A stretch of 64,000 nt of DNA from Paenibacillus macerans. GTDB lineage: Bacteria > Bacillota > Bacilli > Paenibacillales > Paenibacillaceae. Shown here in pieces: positions 10,501 to 17,897 of the stretch; the first letter of the stretch is position 1; the number at the start of each line of letters is the position of its first letter. Where the stretch lies: assembly GCF_900454495.1 (NCBI RefSeq), contig NZ_UGSI01000001.1:4590501-4654500 (forward strand). The letters are read 5' to 3'. The notes under the pieces were generated by a model, which was not told the origin of the DNA, made no database searches, and worked only from the letters and a program-made list of their open reading frames with translations. Both the position numbers and the translations under genes were made by a program.

Positions 10501-10903
10501 TGCTAAGCTCGGGCGACAACCAATCCGTAATATACGGCTCCAAAATGCTGCGGTTTTGCAGCAGGCCGCCGATTTCCGGGTTGGACAACAGCACGAATTC
10601 ATTGATCGGATCGAGGCCGATGCCTTTGTACCGTTTGCTGCGGTCCTGCTCATTGGTCTCAAACGCGAGAAATTCCACATTGTCCGGTTTATCGCGTTTT
10701 TTCTTGGACAGCGGGTCTTCCGGCAGCTTGAATCGGCGGTTGATTTGATACTTCAGGCGCAGCAGGGCGTCGATCCCGGTTCCGCCAAGGCCGATAATGA
10801 GGATCGGATTGTCAATCGGATCCACTCGAATTTTGTCGCTGACGATCCCTCCGCCAAGCGAAACGTCCAGTTGCTGAATATGCTCTCTAACGATCGGCTT
10901 CAT
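7514..10903 (-). CDS. Tubulin/FtsZ-like GTPase domain protein
   Basis: This 1129-aa protein begins with a tubulin-like nucleotide-binding domain. GLGGTG is at 38-43 after a hydrophobic strand, and the tubulin signature appears as SGGTGSG at 188-194. The rest, about 700 residues, is largely helical and charged and has no counterpart in FtsZ. The size and layout match the Tubulin_2-type bacterial tubulin-like proteins. An AGGAGG site lies upstream of the ATG. The gene is coupled by a 1-nt TAATG overlap to the 789-aa gene, while a fold-back repeat separates it from the VWA gene upstream. GTP binding is well supported by motif. Filament formation is possible but not shown by sequence. Confidence 0.87.
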   Translation of the reverse strand: MKPIVREHIQQLDVSLGGGIVSDKIRVDPIDNPILIIGLGGTGIDALLRLKYQINRRFKLPEDPLSKKKRDKPDNVEFLAFETNEQDRSKRYKGIGLDPINEFVLLSNPEIGGLLQNRSILEPYITDWLSPELSITDGMNGAAGVRQAGRLLLFTKINQVVQAIDKKIKTLSVGTNKKLMVFLLTGLSGGTGSGCFLDIAYIVRGIIERDHGSAGVDRVNTLGYLFTPDINLSNKSLSEHTREYIKKNGYAALKELDYWMNVDHRGERFKQQYGNILNVNSPLPPFNLCHLISATNTEGKLLENAYDYCMNVTAENITNFMANEEKQSGEEFAIHDYISNIRTNIAQMNKVYPANYEYNIIGASSAVLPIEEMTTYLAYRLFDKMEKMFHQAPTQEEVEKFARKLGVDLDSIVKTFEARVPEPLPGYENSERLSYANVVKSQVVNLDTELEQSFLARAREEYIKAKKQLPGELLEQFSDQIRRLFLHPEQGPFYVSRLIHTEKGFCLLKMLLSYIETLRENLLRIPREIEAAQDHAQEKLGDAKSAFVSKEKKKNAYIEAKINEYWLHADVERTEQMIEFYEDLYDLLNRENNRIYSVFTEILNALSSIFSKNGDILTSGEEQVDHKGNKTYYWNIVSVPDISKVVSGIMEQKDVDDLIRDFAAELLDNSNQWVKEQEIDIVSSISDFLSEKFGDLITKSMEDFLIIKYGQDEPIEKFVERHIASKLDEEAVPVFHLSNSTGNLHFPSWGFVSVPVKAPSILKGIRNYQNNAIGKSHFTVKESEVKNRIFWLNTRNGVPLFVYTPLKVYEESYERTILDKEGIGRHLVQTEKNNWTYLPSPIPEKSWGETYVNPRVKTYNGRVREEFAKALALKVIVEKDADQNTSSRYSVVFTKPFSLQDKLAAYDMRLEAAKPNLGEVKRAAVELKRLLAEGLPQESVKDIFGSINEEMAKENLIRSPQLTAAVRQEIAKYDEIAAMAAKLDAVLEQHQDEEKWLEQFIEALYTGTVTKKGALYVYDRDPEEEAWEPFANLMKSQNYVEYEVFVHFRGLDEKSHSTLMRKASRRAAELTASENIDPLLQTLDELAARFLEGRDSLEYERAALANGDEMYQFYKQVAAKLNDIRRRLK

Positions 10904-10928
10904 TTGTTTTCCTCCTAGAATAGGGTCG

Positions 10929-11122
10929 ATAAGTTGAATTATAGTTTGTACGGATAAGGGCAGCCGTGTGAAATGTTCTTACGATCGCTGTTGTTCCCGG
11001 ATTTCTATAATTAAGTAGATTCATACAAGGTAGAAATCCGCTCACAAAGGCGACCACTGCCGTTTCTTCAGAATCATTTCACACTCTTGCCTTACACCCC
11101 CCTTTCTTTAGTTCAACTTATA
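10929..11122. repeat. Fold-back MITE-like element, family A copy 2
   Basis: This is the second copy of the element at 2297-2533. It starts ATAAGTTGAATTA and ends TAGTTCAACTTAT. The inner inverted repeats GTGTGAAATG and CATTTCACAC, and CGGATTTCT and AGAAATCCG, are better preserved than in copy 1. The whole element can therefore fold into one long hairpin. It occupies the gap between the secreted VWA gene and the tubulin-like gene. Confidence 0.82.
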
Positions 11123-11134
11123 TTGATTAAGCAG

Positions 11135-12949
11135 TCACACCAGATACTCGATGAAAATCGTTTTGTCGATTTGTTGCAGCGACAAGGACACGCGATCCCC
11201 GCTTTTGAGCTCGAGCCCGGCGGCGGCATCCACGGCCCGTCCGGATTTCTCGAGGCGCGCGGCCGAAGCGTTGCGCAGGGTAATGCGGTCTCCCTTGGCC
11301 GGGGTGAACACGACTTTCTCCGTTTCCTTCAGTTCGGGCGCCAGCTGCAGCAGTTGATGGAGATTAAACTTGCCCTTGAACGCGGTAAGCTTCTTATATT
11401 GCGGGAAGGATTTCTCGCTCGTGTTCTCGTCGCGAATTTCGATGACGATCTGGCCCACGAAGCCGCGATTCGCCTGCTTGACCTTGCCGGCGATAAAGTA
11501 GGCGGCCGCGGCGAGCACGGCTAGAGCCGCCGCCGAACCGGCAACGATCAGCCAAGGGAACGGCTTCTCTGCGCTCCCTGCCGGGGGACCGGCCGGCGTA
11601 GCCGCCGCTCCGCCGGCGTTATCTTTGGCGCTCAGCGTCACCGGATCGGTTTCCCGGTAGAAGCTTTTTTCCTCGGCGCGGACCTTTAATTCATAATCGT
11701 GGGCTTCGGCAAAACGAAACGTTCCTTCAAATCGCTCGCCCGTGTTGTTCAGCTTCAATTCTTCCGTTTTGCCGCTATCCAGGTCCTTCACGATGAGCAC
11801 CGCGTTCATGTTCGTGTACAGCTCGTCATTTTGCAGCTTCTGCCCGTTGCTCGTCAGATACGCTCCGATGTCCACCTTATCGCCCGGCTTGTAGCTCTTC
11901 GCGGCGATCTTGTCCATCTCCAGCTTGAGATCGTAGTTAAAGACGAGATTGATGTCGATTTTGTCCTTGGCCGCGCCCTTCACTCTGAGCTTCCAATCCC
12001 CCTCGGCGGGAGTCAACAGCTTAATGAGGGAATAGCTCTTCGACTTGGACAAAATCACGTCGTCCGAAGGCACCGCCACTTTGTCGCCGGAGGGGTTCAC
12101 CAGCTCGGCTTCAACCGGTTTGGACGACATAATGGAAATATTCGCTTCGAGCACATTGGCGTTCGGCACGTTCACCGTCACTTCCTGGAAGCTGCCGGTG
12201 CCTGTCATGCTCTGGATCGGTACGATTTTGAGCTTCAAATGACTGGCGAAGATTTCACTAAGGATTTGCGGGAGATCGTCCGCCGAGCTGGTCGAGAACG
12301 ATTTTGCCCCCGTCTGATCGGCCAAATCCTCAAGCGGCGCCTTGTTCAGCTTGCCGTCCGCATTCAGCCCGATCGTATAGATCGGAATGCCCGCGGCCTT
12401 CGCTTGATCAACGGCCTCGCCAAGCTCCCGGTCGGATTCGCTTTGCGTCCGTCCCGAGTTTTTGTTGAAATCGTTGTTGCCGTCGGCCAGCAGCACGATC
12501 ATCGGCTCGTGCCCCGGTTCGGCCCCGTTTTGCAGCACCTTCACCGCCTCCCGAACGCCCACCGCGATATCGGTGTAGGGGCCTCTGTCCAGTCCGTCAA
12601 TAAAGTTCTTTAAATCCTGCTTATCCTCCGGAGACTGAATCTTCAGCAGCGCCTTTTCCCGCTGGACCTTGTCCGTATAAGCCACAATCCCCACTTTGTC
12701 GCCTCTCGCGGACAGCATGTCGATGAACATCTTCATCGCTTCATTTCCGACTTTATTCGTGTCGCTCGTATTCATCGAGTTGCTTATATCGACAACGAGC
12801 ACGGCATCGATCGACGAAGTCTGCTGAGCCGCGGCTCCTTGCGCGGCCGCCGCAGCGCCGGCCATAGCGACGCCGGCAAAGGACGCCAGTAACCAAATGA
12901 CCATCAAAACCGTTAATATACGTGCGGATTGTTTATATCGATGCTGCAT
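11135..12949 (-). CDS. Secreted/membrane VWA protein with cytosolic FHA-like tail
   Basis: The 604-aa product has a signal peptide-like N-terminus (about 1-30, ending AMAGAA) and a VWA domain whose metal site begins DISNS at 54-58. A beta-rich region follows. One transmembrane helix lies at about 466-488, then a 108-aa tail from about 497. The tail pattern, including a GD before the last strands, looks like an FHA-type or similar beta sandwich, but the usual FHA motifs are not complete. The topology implies an outer VWA domain linked through one helix to an inner binding module. It is the first gene of the minus-strand cluster and diverges from the plus-strand genes at 13171. Confidence 0.83.
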   Translation of the reverse strand: MQHRYKQSARILTVLMVIWLLASFAGVAMAGAAAAAQGAAAQQTSSIDAVLVVDISNSMNTSDTNKVGNEAMKMFIDMLSARGDKVGIVAYTDKVQREKALLKIQSPEDKQDLKNFIDGLDRGPYTDIAVGVREAVKVLQNGAEPGHEPMIVLLADGNNDFNKNSGRTQSESDRELGEAVDQAKAAGIPIYTIGLNADGKLNKAPLEDLADQTGAKSFSTSSADDLPQILSEIFASHLKLKIVPIQSMTGTGSFQEVTVNVPNANVLEANISIMSSKPVEAELVNPSGDKVAVPSDDVILSKSKSYSLIKLLTPAEGDWKLRVKGAAKDKIDINLVFNYDLKLEMDKIAAKSYKPGDKVDIGAYLTSNGQKLQNDELYTNMNAVLIVKDLDSGKTEELKLNNTGERFEGTFRFAEAHDYELKVRAEEKSFYRETDPVTLSAKDNAGGAAATPAGPPAGSAEKPFPWLIVAGSAAALAVLAAAAYFIAGKVKQANRGFVGQIVIEIRDENTSEKSFPQYKKLTAFKGKFNLHQLLQLAPELKETEKVVFTPAKGDRITLRNASAARLEKSGRAVDAAAGLELKSGDRVSLSLQQIDKTIFIEYLV

Positions 12950-13170
12950 AATATTGCCCCTTTATTTTTAGATATAAATGCATGGTCAAAAGATGACTTT
13001 CTGAACGGCCTCGCAAAATGAAAATAGAAGCAGTTCCAGTTATATACTATACTAATGATAATAGATAAACCTTAAGAAAAGGTTACGAAAAAACCAGATC
13101 GCACCGCCATTATTCGCTAAAATCCGTCTTACGTCGTCATCCTCACATTAATTACGAAAGGAAATGGGAT
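12950..13170. promoter_or_regulatory. Divergent intergenic region of the tubulin/VWA locus
   Basis: These 221 bases separate the minus-strand cluster from the plus-strand genes. The stretch around 13030-13075 is AT-rich with TATACTATACTAATGATAAT, where overlapping -10-like hexamers occur on both strands. It must carry the promoters for at least one direction. I cannot assign exact -35/-10 pairs. AAAGGA at about 13157 is the ribosome binding site of the 49-aa gene. Confidence 0.4.
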
Positions 13171-13320
13171 ATGGTTACATACGGATGCCTCGTCCTGTTG
13201 TTTTTGTTTGCCATCATTAAGTCCTGTATATATTACTCTCGCAGAAACCGAATTGTTGCACCGCCGGAGCTCGATAGAAGACTTCTCCAATTAATTAACA
13301 GTGAAGAGAGAGAGCCATGA
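13171..13320 (+). CDS. 49-aa single-pass membrane peptide
   Basis: A short open frame starts at ATG 13171, nine bases after an AAAGGA site, and ends in a TGA that overlaps the ATG of the next gene as ATGA. Residues about 3-20 are hydrophobic (GCLVLLFLFAIIKSC) and can form one helix. The rest is charged, ending NSEEREP. The translational overlap with the zinc-ribbon gene is the main reason to believe it is real. It probably belongs to the same membrane complex. The function is unknown and no family is recognised. Confidence 0.68.
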   Translation: MVTYGCLVLLFLFAIIKSCIYYSRRNRIVAPPELDRRLLQLINSEEREP

Positions 13321-14270
13321 ACAAGAAAAAAACGGTTATTCTGCACCCTCCATTAAAAACGAAATATGCCTACGAAAAGTTAAGATGCTGCAAATATTGC
13401 CAAAGCTATACCGCGCTAAATGAGGAGAAATGCACCGCCTGCGGCAAAACCGGTCTTATTCCGGTGACGGAAAAAGCGCGTCAAGCAGCGCGGCGCGCCC
13501 AGCACAATGATCTGCTGCTGGGTTTGTTTCTCACGCTGCTCGCTATTCTGTTCAGCCAGACCCTTCAGCTTATGGCCATATCAGCCGCAGCGGGGATTAT
13601 GCTTCTTGGGCTGCTCTATTTTGTTCACCGTAAAACGCTCCACAGCCGCATTTCAATCAAGCTGAACGAGCTGTTCCACCGCGATCGCGATACAATCGCC
13701 GCAGGCCTTGTACGTAACCTTGAGACCGCTGTTGCCCAAGAGGATGAAGGGCGCTCCTATGAGATGATGCGGGAAGTCGCCAGGATCGTGCAAAACGACC
13801 ACATCCGCAAGCTGCAGCTGATCCTGTTGCAGTCATTTGTGCTGAGGAAAGATATGGATCTGGAGCTTACGCCGCTCCTGCTGGAAGATTTCGATTCCGA
13901 TCTGGCCGCGTATATTGGCGAGCTTGCCAAAATTAAGCGCGAGCTCATTAAAGACAAAGCTTTTCAATATGTTATCAAGTATGAGCGGCAAATCCTGGAT
14001 ATGGAGCGCGGGGAAGACATCCTGGCGGGCGTGGCCGGAGCGGCCGTTAGGTTGAAACGCTACGTTCTAGCCTATTCGGACTTCATTGCCCGATATGCCC
14101 GCAAGCTTCCCAAGGACCGTTTCCTCCGGTTATTTCGGATGATCGCCGATTCGCCCGATCTGGATTGGGGAGAGCTTATGGCCGAAACCGCCCGAATTCA
14201 TAAGGAGAAATACCAGTGGGATGCCGACTTTCAACAAATAAAGCCGAGGTCTGCCGCCTATGACGGTTAG
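13317..14270 (+). CDS. Zinc-ribbon membrane protein
   Basis: The 317-aa product starts with a four-cysteine zinc ribbon (C25-x2-C28 and C39-x2-C42). Two membrane helices follow at about 66-80 and 84-104. A long charged, helical C-terminal part of about 200 residues has no recognised domain. It overlaps the small peptide gene by 4 nt and the next gene by 11 nt, so the three form one translationally coupled unit. The arrangement suggests a membrane-anchored cytosolic scaffold. The role is inferred only from position beside the VWA/tubulin-like cluster. Confidence 0.75.
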   Translation: MNKKKTVILHPPLKTKYAYEKLRCCKYCQSYTALNEEKCTACGKTGLIPVTEKARQAARRAQHNDLLLGLFLTLLAILFSQTLQLMAISAAAGIMLLGLLYFVHRKTLHSRISIKLNELFHRDRDTIAAGLVRNLETAVAQEDEGRSYEMMREVARIVQNDHIRKLQLILLQSFVLRKDMDLELTPLLLEDFDSDLAAYIGELAKIKRELIKDKAFQYVIKYERQILDMERGEDILAGVAGAAVRLKRYVLAYSDFIARYARKLPKDRFLRLFRMIADSPDLDWGELMAETARIHKEKYQWDADFQQIKPRSAAYDG

Positions 14271-16317
14271 AAGATGGTTCACCCTGCATTATCTGCTCAT
14301 GCTGTTATGTCTATTGACGATGCCTTTGCTGGTCCACAAAGGCATCGGGATATTCCAGAAGCTTGCCGCCATTCAAACGGCGGAACGTTTATACCACGGG
14401 AAGCAGCTTATAGAAGCCGAGGACTGGTACCGGAAGGCGCGGATTAACAGGAGCATACGCTACAAGGAGGAACTTATATCCTCACGGCTGGAGGAGCTCG
14501 CCCCCATTTCCTCCATGAAGGAAGACTTGGCGAATATTTCCGAACAAGCTTCCCGCGCGGATAGCAAGCGTGATTTTGAACTGCTTATGGACGCTTACAC
14601 CAAGCTTCAGCAGGCGCAAAGCCGTTATTTGACGCCGGAAGAGCCTTATAGCGACTATTACCGTCAGTTGTCCGAGCATTACCGCTTCCCGCAAAACTTC
14701 ACCGGTTATTTCAGAAGTTTTAAAACGATGTTTCTGGAGCAAATGGACCAAAATCTGACCGCTTCGAGTTATGAGGATGAATCTTTTAGGCGGAATCTGC
14801 TGCGCATTCCCGGGGGCTTGTTCGGTACGGAGCAGGAATGGCTTGATGAACTAATTACAGCCTTCCGGAGGTACGACGAAACCAAGCTGACGCGGATGGC
14901 CGCCGAAGGTCTCGTCGAACCCATGCTGAGCGATGCTACCGCCATGCTTGCGGAATACAAGTCCAATAACCTGGAAGCCCCCTGGATCATTTCCGAAGCG
15001 GACAGCTTGATTGAAGCGCTGCTGAAAAATGACTGGGACAATGACGACTACGCCGCTTTCGCCATGCACGCTCGGCAATTCACAACATTCGCTAGCTCTG
15101 CCTATCCGGAGTCTAAGGTACTCTCTTTAGCTAAAAGCCGAATGGAAGAGTTGATGCTGCGTGCTGGAAAAAACGCGGCAAACGGCGATTACCAGGAGGC
15201 GATCGATCTTTACACGGCCATCGGCCACTATCAGGATACGCAGGCGGAAATCAGGGCGGCCGAATTGGCCTGGACTTTGGCTGAACCGGCCCGGATGCTT
15301 CCTTCCCCGGCGGGTGGAAGCGGCTATGCGCATATCGTGAGCGGACGCGACCGGTTTGGAGCGAAGCTTTATGTAGCGGCGACAGACCAAAACAATAAAC
15401 TATATTTTGGCCGCATGAACGCGGAGGAAAGCGTGCAGATTTTGTCCAATCAGGACCTCGCTCCGCAGGAGCAGATCCGCACTATTGCGGTTGATCGGGA
15501 CTTAAGTACGGATACCATTCCCGTTATCGTCATCGAAGCGGCATCCGAGGCGAGGAACGCCCGTTATGCCGCATTTGAAGTGCGCGAGAGCAGCATTGCG
15601 CTCCTCTACTCCATAGAGGGAGACAGCCTGACCGTCCAGCCGGATGGAACGCTTCTGGTGGTTAATCCGGTTGGCGAAGGGGAAGGACAAACGGCGATAT
15701 TCGCCCGTTCCGGCGGCATTTATCAGTTCGCAGGCGTCAAGCAGGATATCCTGGATATTTCCGCCGACAGCGTCAGCCAGTATCCCAACTCGCTGGTCCG
15801 CTTCACCTGCACCGTCATCCGTTCCGGAGCGGGAGAAGCGCTATGTATGGGCAGCAATAGCTTAATCCTGTTAAGTGGAGATATCCCTCCTTCCGCCGAA
15901 GCGGTTAATGTCACCGTCACGGGACGCTTTAAGCAGTACGCCGAACAAACTGTGGATGAGCAGTTAATAGGACAAATCGCAGCAGTGCTGAATGGGGCGA
16001 CCGGCGGACCAACAGGCGGACAGGATAAAGGACAGATTGAGGAGCAAGTTGAGGATCAGGTTAATAGGGAGAGTGAAGGATCAGGCAACGGACAGATTGA
16101 GAGCCAAGCTGAAGAGCAGCATGACGGGCCTGTTGATGGGCAGGCTGATGGGCAGATTGCAAGACAGGCTGCAGAACAAGTTGACGGAAAGGGTGCCGGG
16201 CGGATTGAGGGGCAGGCTGCAGGAACGGGTGAAGGAGCGTCGAATGGACTGCTGCAAAGCCTTGCTGGAGCCAATCAAATATCGGTTCCCGTGGTCGAGG
16301 TAGAAACGATCCGGTAA
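14260..16317 (+). CDS. Membrane-anchored helical-repeat protein with a glutamine-rich tail
   Basis: The 685-aa product has one N-terminal membrane helix (about 8-30). A helical region with TPR-like spacing follows (ERLYHGKQLIEAEDWYRKA near 45). A beta-rich part covers about 350-500, and a small OB-fold-like stretch about 515-565. Residues about 585-665 are low-complexity and rich in Gln, Gly, Asp and Glu, with recurring GQIxxQ and DGQ units. The 11-nt overlap with the zinc-ribbon gene implies cotranslation. I do not recognise the family. TPR and OB assignments are weak. The repetitive tail may vary in length between strains. Confidence 0.72.
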   Translation: MTVRRWFTLHYLLMLLCLLTMPLLVHKGIGIFQKLAAIQTAERLYHGKQLIEAEDWYRKARINRSIRYKEELISSRLEELAPISSMKEDLANISEQASRADSKRDFELLMDAYTKLQQAQSRYLTPEEPYSDYYRQLSEHYRFPQNFTGYFRSFKTMFLEQMDQNLTASSYEDESFRRNLLRIPGGLFGTEQEWLDELITAFRRYDETKLTRMAAEGLVEPMLSDATAMLAEYKSNNLEAPWIISEADSLIEALLKNDWDNDDYAAFAMHARQFTTFASSAYPESKVLSLAKSRMEELMLRAGKNAANGDYQEAIDLYTAIGHYQDTQAEIRAAELAWTLAEPARMLPSPAGGSGYAHIVSGRDRFGAKLYVAATDQNNKLYFGRMNAEESVQILSNQDLAPQEQIRTIAVDRDLSTDTIPVIVIEAASEARNARYAAFEVRESSIALLYSIEGDSLTVQPDGTLLVVNPVGEGEGQTAIFARSGGIYQFAGVKQDILDISADSVSQYPNSLVRFTCTVIRSGAGEALCMGSNSLILLSGDIPPSAEAVNVTVTGRFKQYAEQTVDEQLIGQIAAVLNGATGGPTGGQDKGQIEEQVEDQVNRESEGSGNGQIESQAEEQHDGPVDGQADGQIARQAAEQVDGKGAGRIEGQAAGTGEGASNGLLQSLAGANQISVPVVEVETIR

Positions 16318-16490
16318 TGTACATTGTCGCGCTAACGGTTGTGCTCGGGCTTATTTGGGCGAAGCAGCCCTTTTCCCTAAGAAAACACGGGGAATAAGCT
16401 CGACCGCAACCTTACATCTTGCAGATCCCCGTTTTTGCCCAATTAGCGGCGCTCACAATCGCTCACAACCGTTAGAATTTTCGCATCCAC
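16318..16490. repeat. Intergenic palindromic repeat of the TAACGGTTG family
   Basis: CTAACGGTTGTG near 16331 is answered by CACAACCGTTAG near 16465-16476, forming the ends of a fold-back segment of about 145 bases. Between them, GGGCTT...AGCCCTTTT around 16348-16375 could act as a weak terminator for the plus-strand operon. The same TAACGGTTG ends recur at 34540-34662 and inside the elements at 52985 and 57682. No gene is seen. Confidence 0.55.
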
Positions 16491-16712
16491 CTGTTAATGA
16501 AAACATAAGGACAAAAAATGTCGTTATTCCGGCGACATCCGTCCATATGAGAGAAATAGAGGAAATTTATGTCGCTATTTTCCCCGGTCGCAAGGAAATG
16601 CATGCGTTCTAGTGCATTCTTAGGAAAATAAGGACAAAAAGTACCGCTAAGTTGGATCCACATGCCTGGCTCCGGATAATAAGAACATAAATTTCCGCTA
16701 TTTTTAACGGCA
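16490..16712. repeat. Dispersed ~220-bp intergenic repeat, family C copy 1
   Basis: A segment here resembles 37255-37475 in the same orientation. Shared blocks include AAAAAATGTCG, GAGAGAAATAGAGG, GGACAAAAAGT and CCGGATAATAAG, in the same order and spacing. Neither copy contains a convincing ORF or ribosome binding site. It is a diverged non-coding repeat. Confidence 0.6.
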
Positions 16713-16860
16713 CAGCCGGCGACGGGCCGCTATCGTCGTTCCAGAGGCTGACGGCCGGCAGCTTTGTCATTCCTGCAGCCAACGGCGGGATCGTCTTCAT
16801 CGTGCAGCAGCCGGCTGCAAACCGGCGATTTCCAGTGGGCCGAGCCCCCTTTCAACAGAC

Positions 16861-16900
16861 AAAAAACACCACAGCAAAGAGGTCTTCTCTCTACTGTGGT
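16861..16900 (-). terminator. Rho-independent terminator of the ribosyl-compound operon
   Basis: Read on the minus strand, ACCACAG pairs with CTGTGGT (16868-16874 with 16894-16900), with a further AGAG/CTCT pairing inside. A GTTTTTTG tract follows. It lies just downstream of the truncated dehydrogenase, the last gene of the operon. Confidence 0.85.
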
Positions 16901-16918
16901 ATGCCCATATAACTGATA

Positions 16919-17881
16919 TTAGTTCTCCCCAAGCTCCCCGCCGCTGGGGTAAATCATCACCTTGACGCTGGTTTCTTTGTTCGTCCTTGCCAGTTCAACC
17001 GCGTTTTTGATGTCGCTCAGCGGGAATTTGTGCGTAATGATTTTGCGGATATCCTGCTTGGCACGGCTTAAAATCTCGATAGCGGCCGGGTACGTATTGG
17101 CGTAGCGGAAAACGCCGGACACATCAAGCTCGGCGTCGATCAACGCCCCGATATCGACGGGCACGGCATCTTTGGCCGGCAAGCCGATCAGGACGATCCT
17201 CCCCCCGCGCTTCGCGAACCGGATGGTGTCGGCGATGGCGCCGGGATTCCCGGAGGTCTCGATGATCAGATCGAAGCCTTCTCCCCCGGTCAAGGGCGCC
17301 AGCCGCTCCTCCAAGCCCCCCGGGGCAGACGGATCAAACGCCTCCTGAGCTCCCATATCCAAAGCCAGCTTACGGCGAAACTCCACCACGTCGCTGCCGA
17401 AAACCTGAGAGGCGCCGAACATTTTAGCCGCCTCCAGCGCCAGCAGCCCGATGGGGCCTAGCCCGAGGACCAGCACCCGGTCGTATGGCTGAATCCGCCC
17501 CCGCTTTACGGCATGGAACCCGACCGACAAAGGCTCGAGCAGCGCCCCTTCCTCGAAGGACATCTCCGCCGGCAGCGGAAACAAAAAATCGCTGCGGACG
17601 GTCGCGTATTCGGCCCAGGCCCCGTCCACCGGCGGGGTGGCCATAAACGCCACCTCCGGGCAAAGATTGTAGCGCCCGCTTTTGCAATACGCGCATTTCC
17701 CGCAAGTGACGCCCGGCTCAACGGCGACCCGGTCGCCCACGCGAACATTGGTCACCCGCTCGCCCGTCTCCACCACCACGCCGGCCAACTCGTGACCCAA
17801 GACCAGCGGCTGCTTCACTTCATAGCGGCCGATCCGCCCATGCTCGTAATAATGCACGTCCGAGCCGCAAATCCCTCCTAA
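16919..17881 (-). pseudogene. 5'-truncated zinc-dependent alcohol/polyol dehydrogenase
   Basis: The frame encodes a medium-chain NAD(P)-dependent dehydrogenase related to sorbitol and threonine dehydrogenases. It has GHELAGVVVE, the structural-zinc cysteine cluster CGKCAYCKSGRYNLC, and the nucleotide loop GLGPIG. The usual first ~37 residues are missing. Homology begins abruptly at GICGSD, directly after TTTAGGAGG, and an in-frame TAA lies just upstream. The only usable start is GTG at 17857, which gives 312 aa and omits the catalytic zinc Cys of GICGSD. The remaining AGGAGG looks like the original ribosome binding site, so a deletion probably removed the start and first codons. An assembly gap is an alternative. 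Confidence 0.8.
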
Positions 17882-17897
17882 ATGGAAGCTAGTTTAA

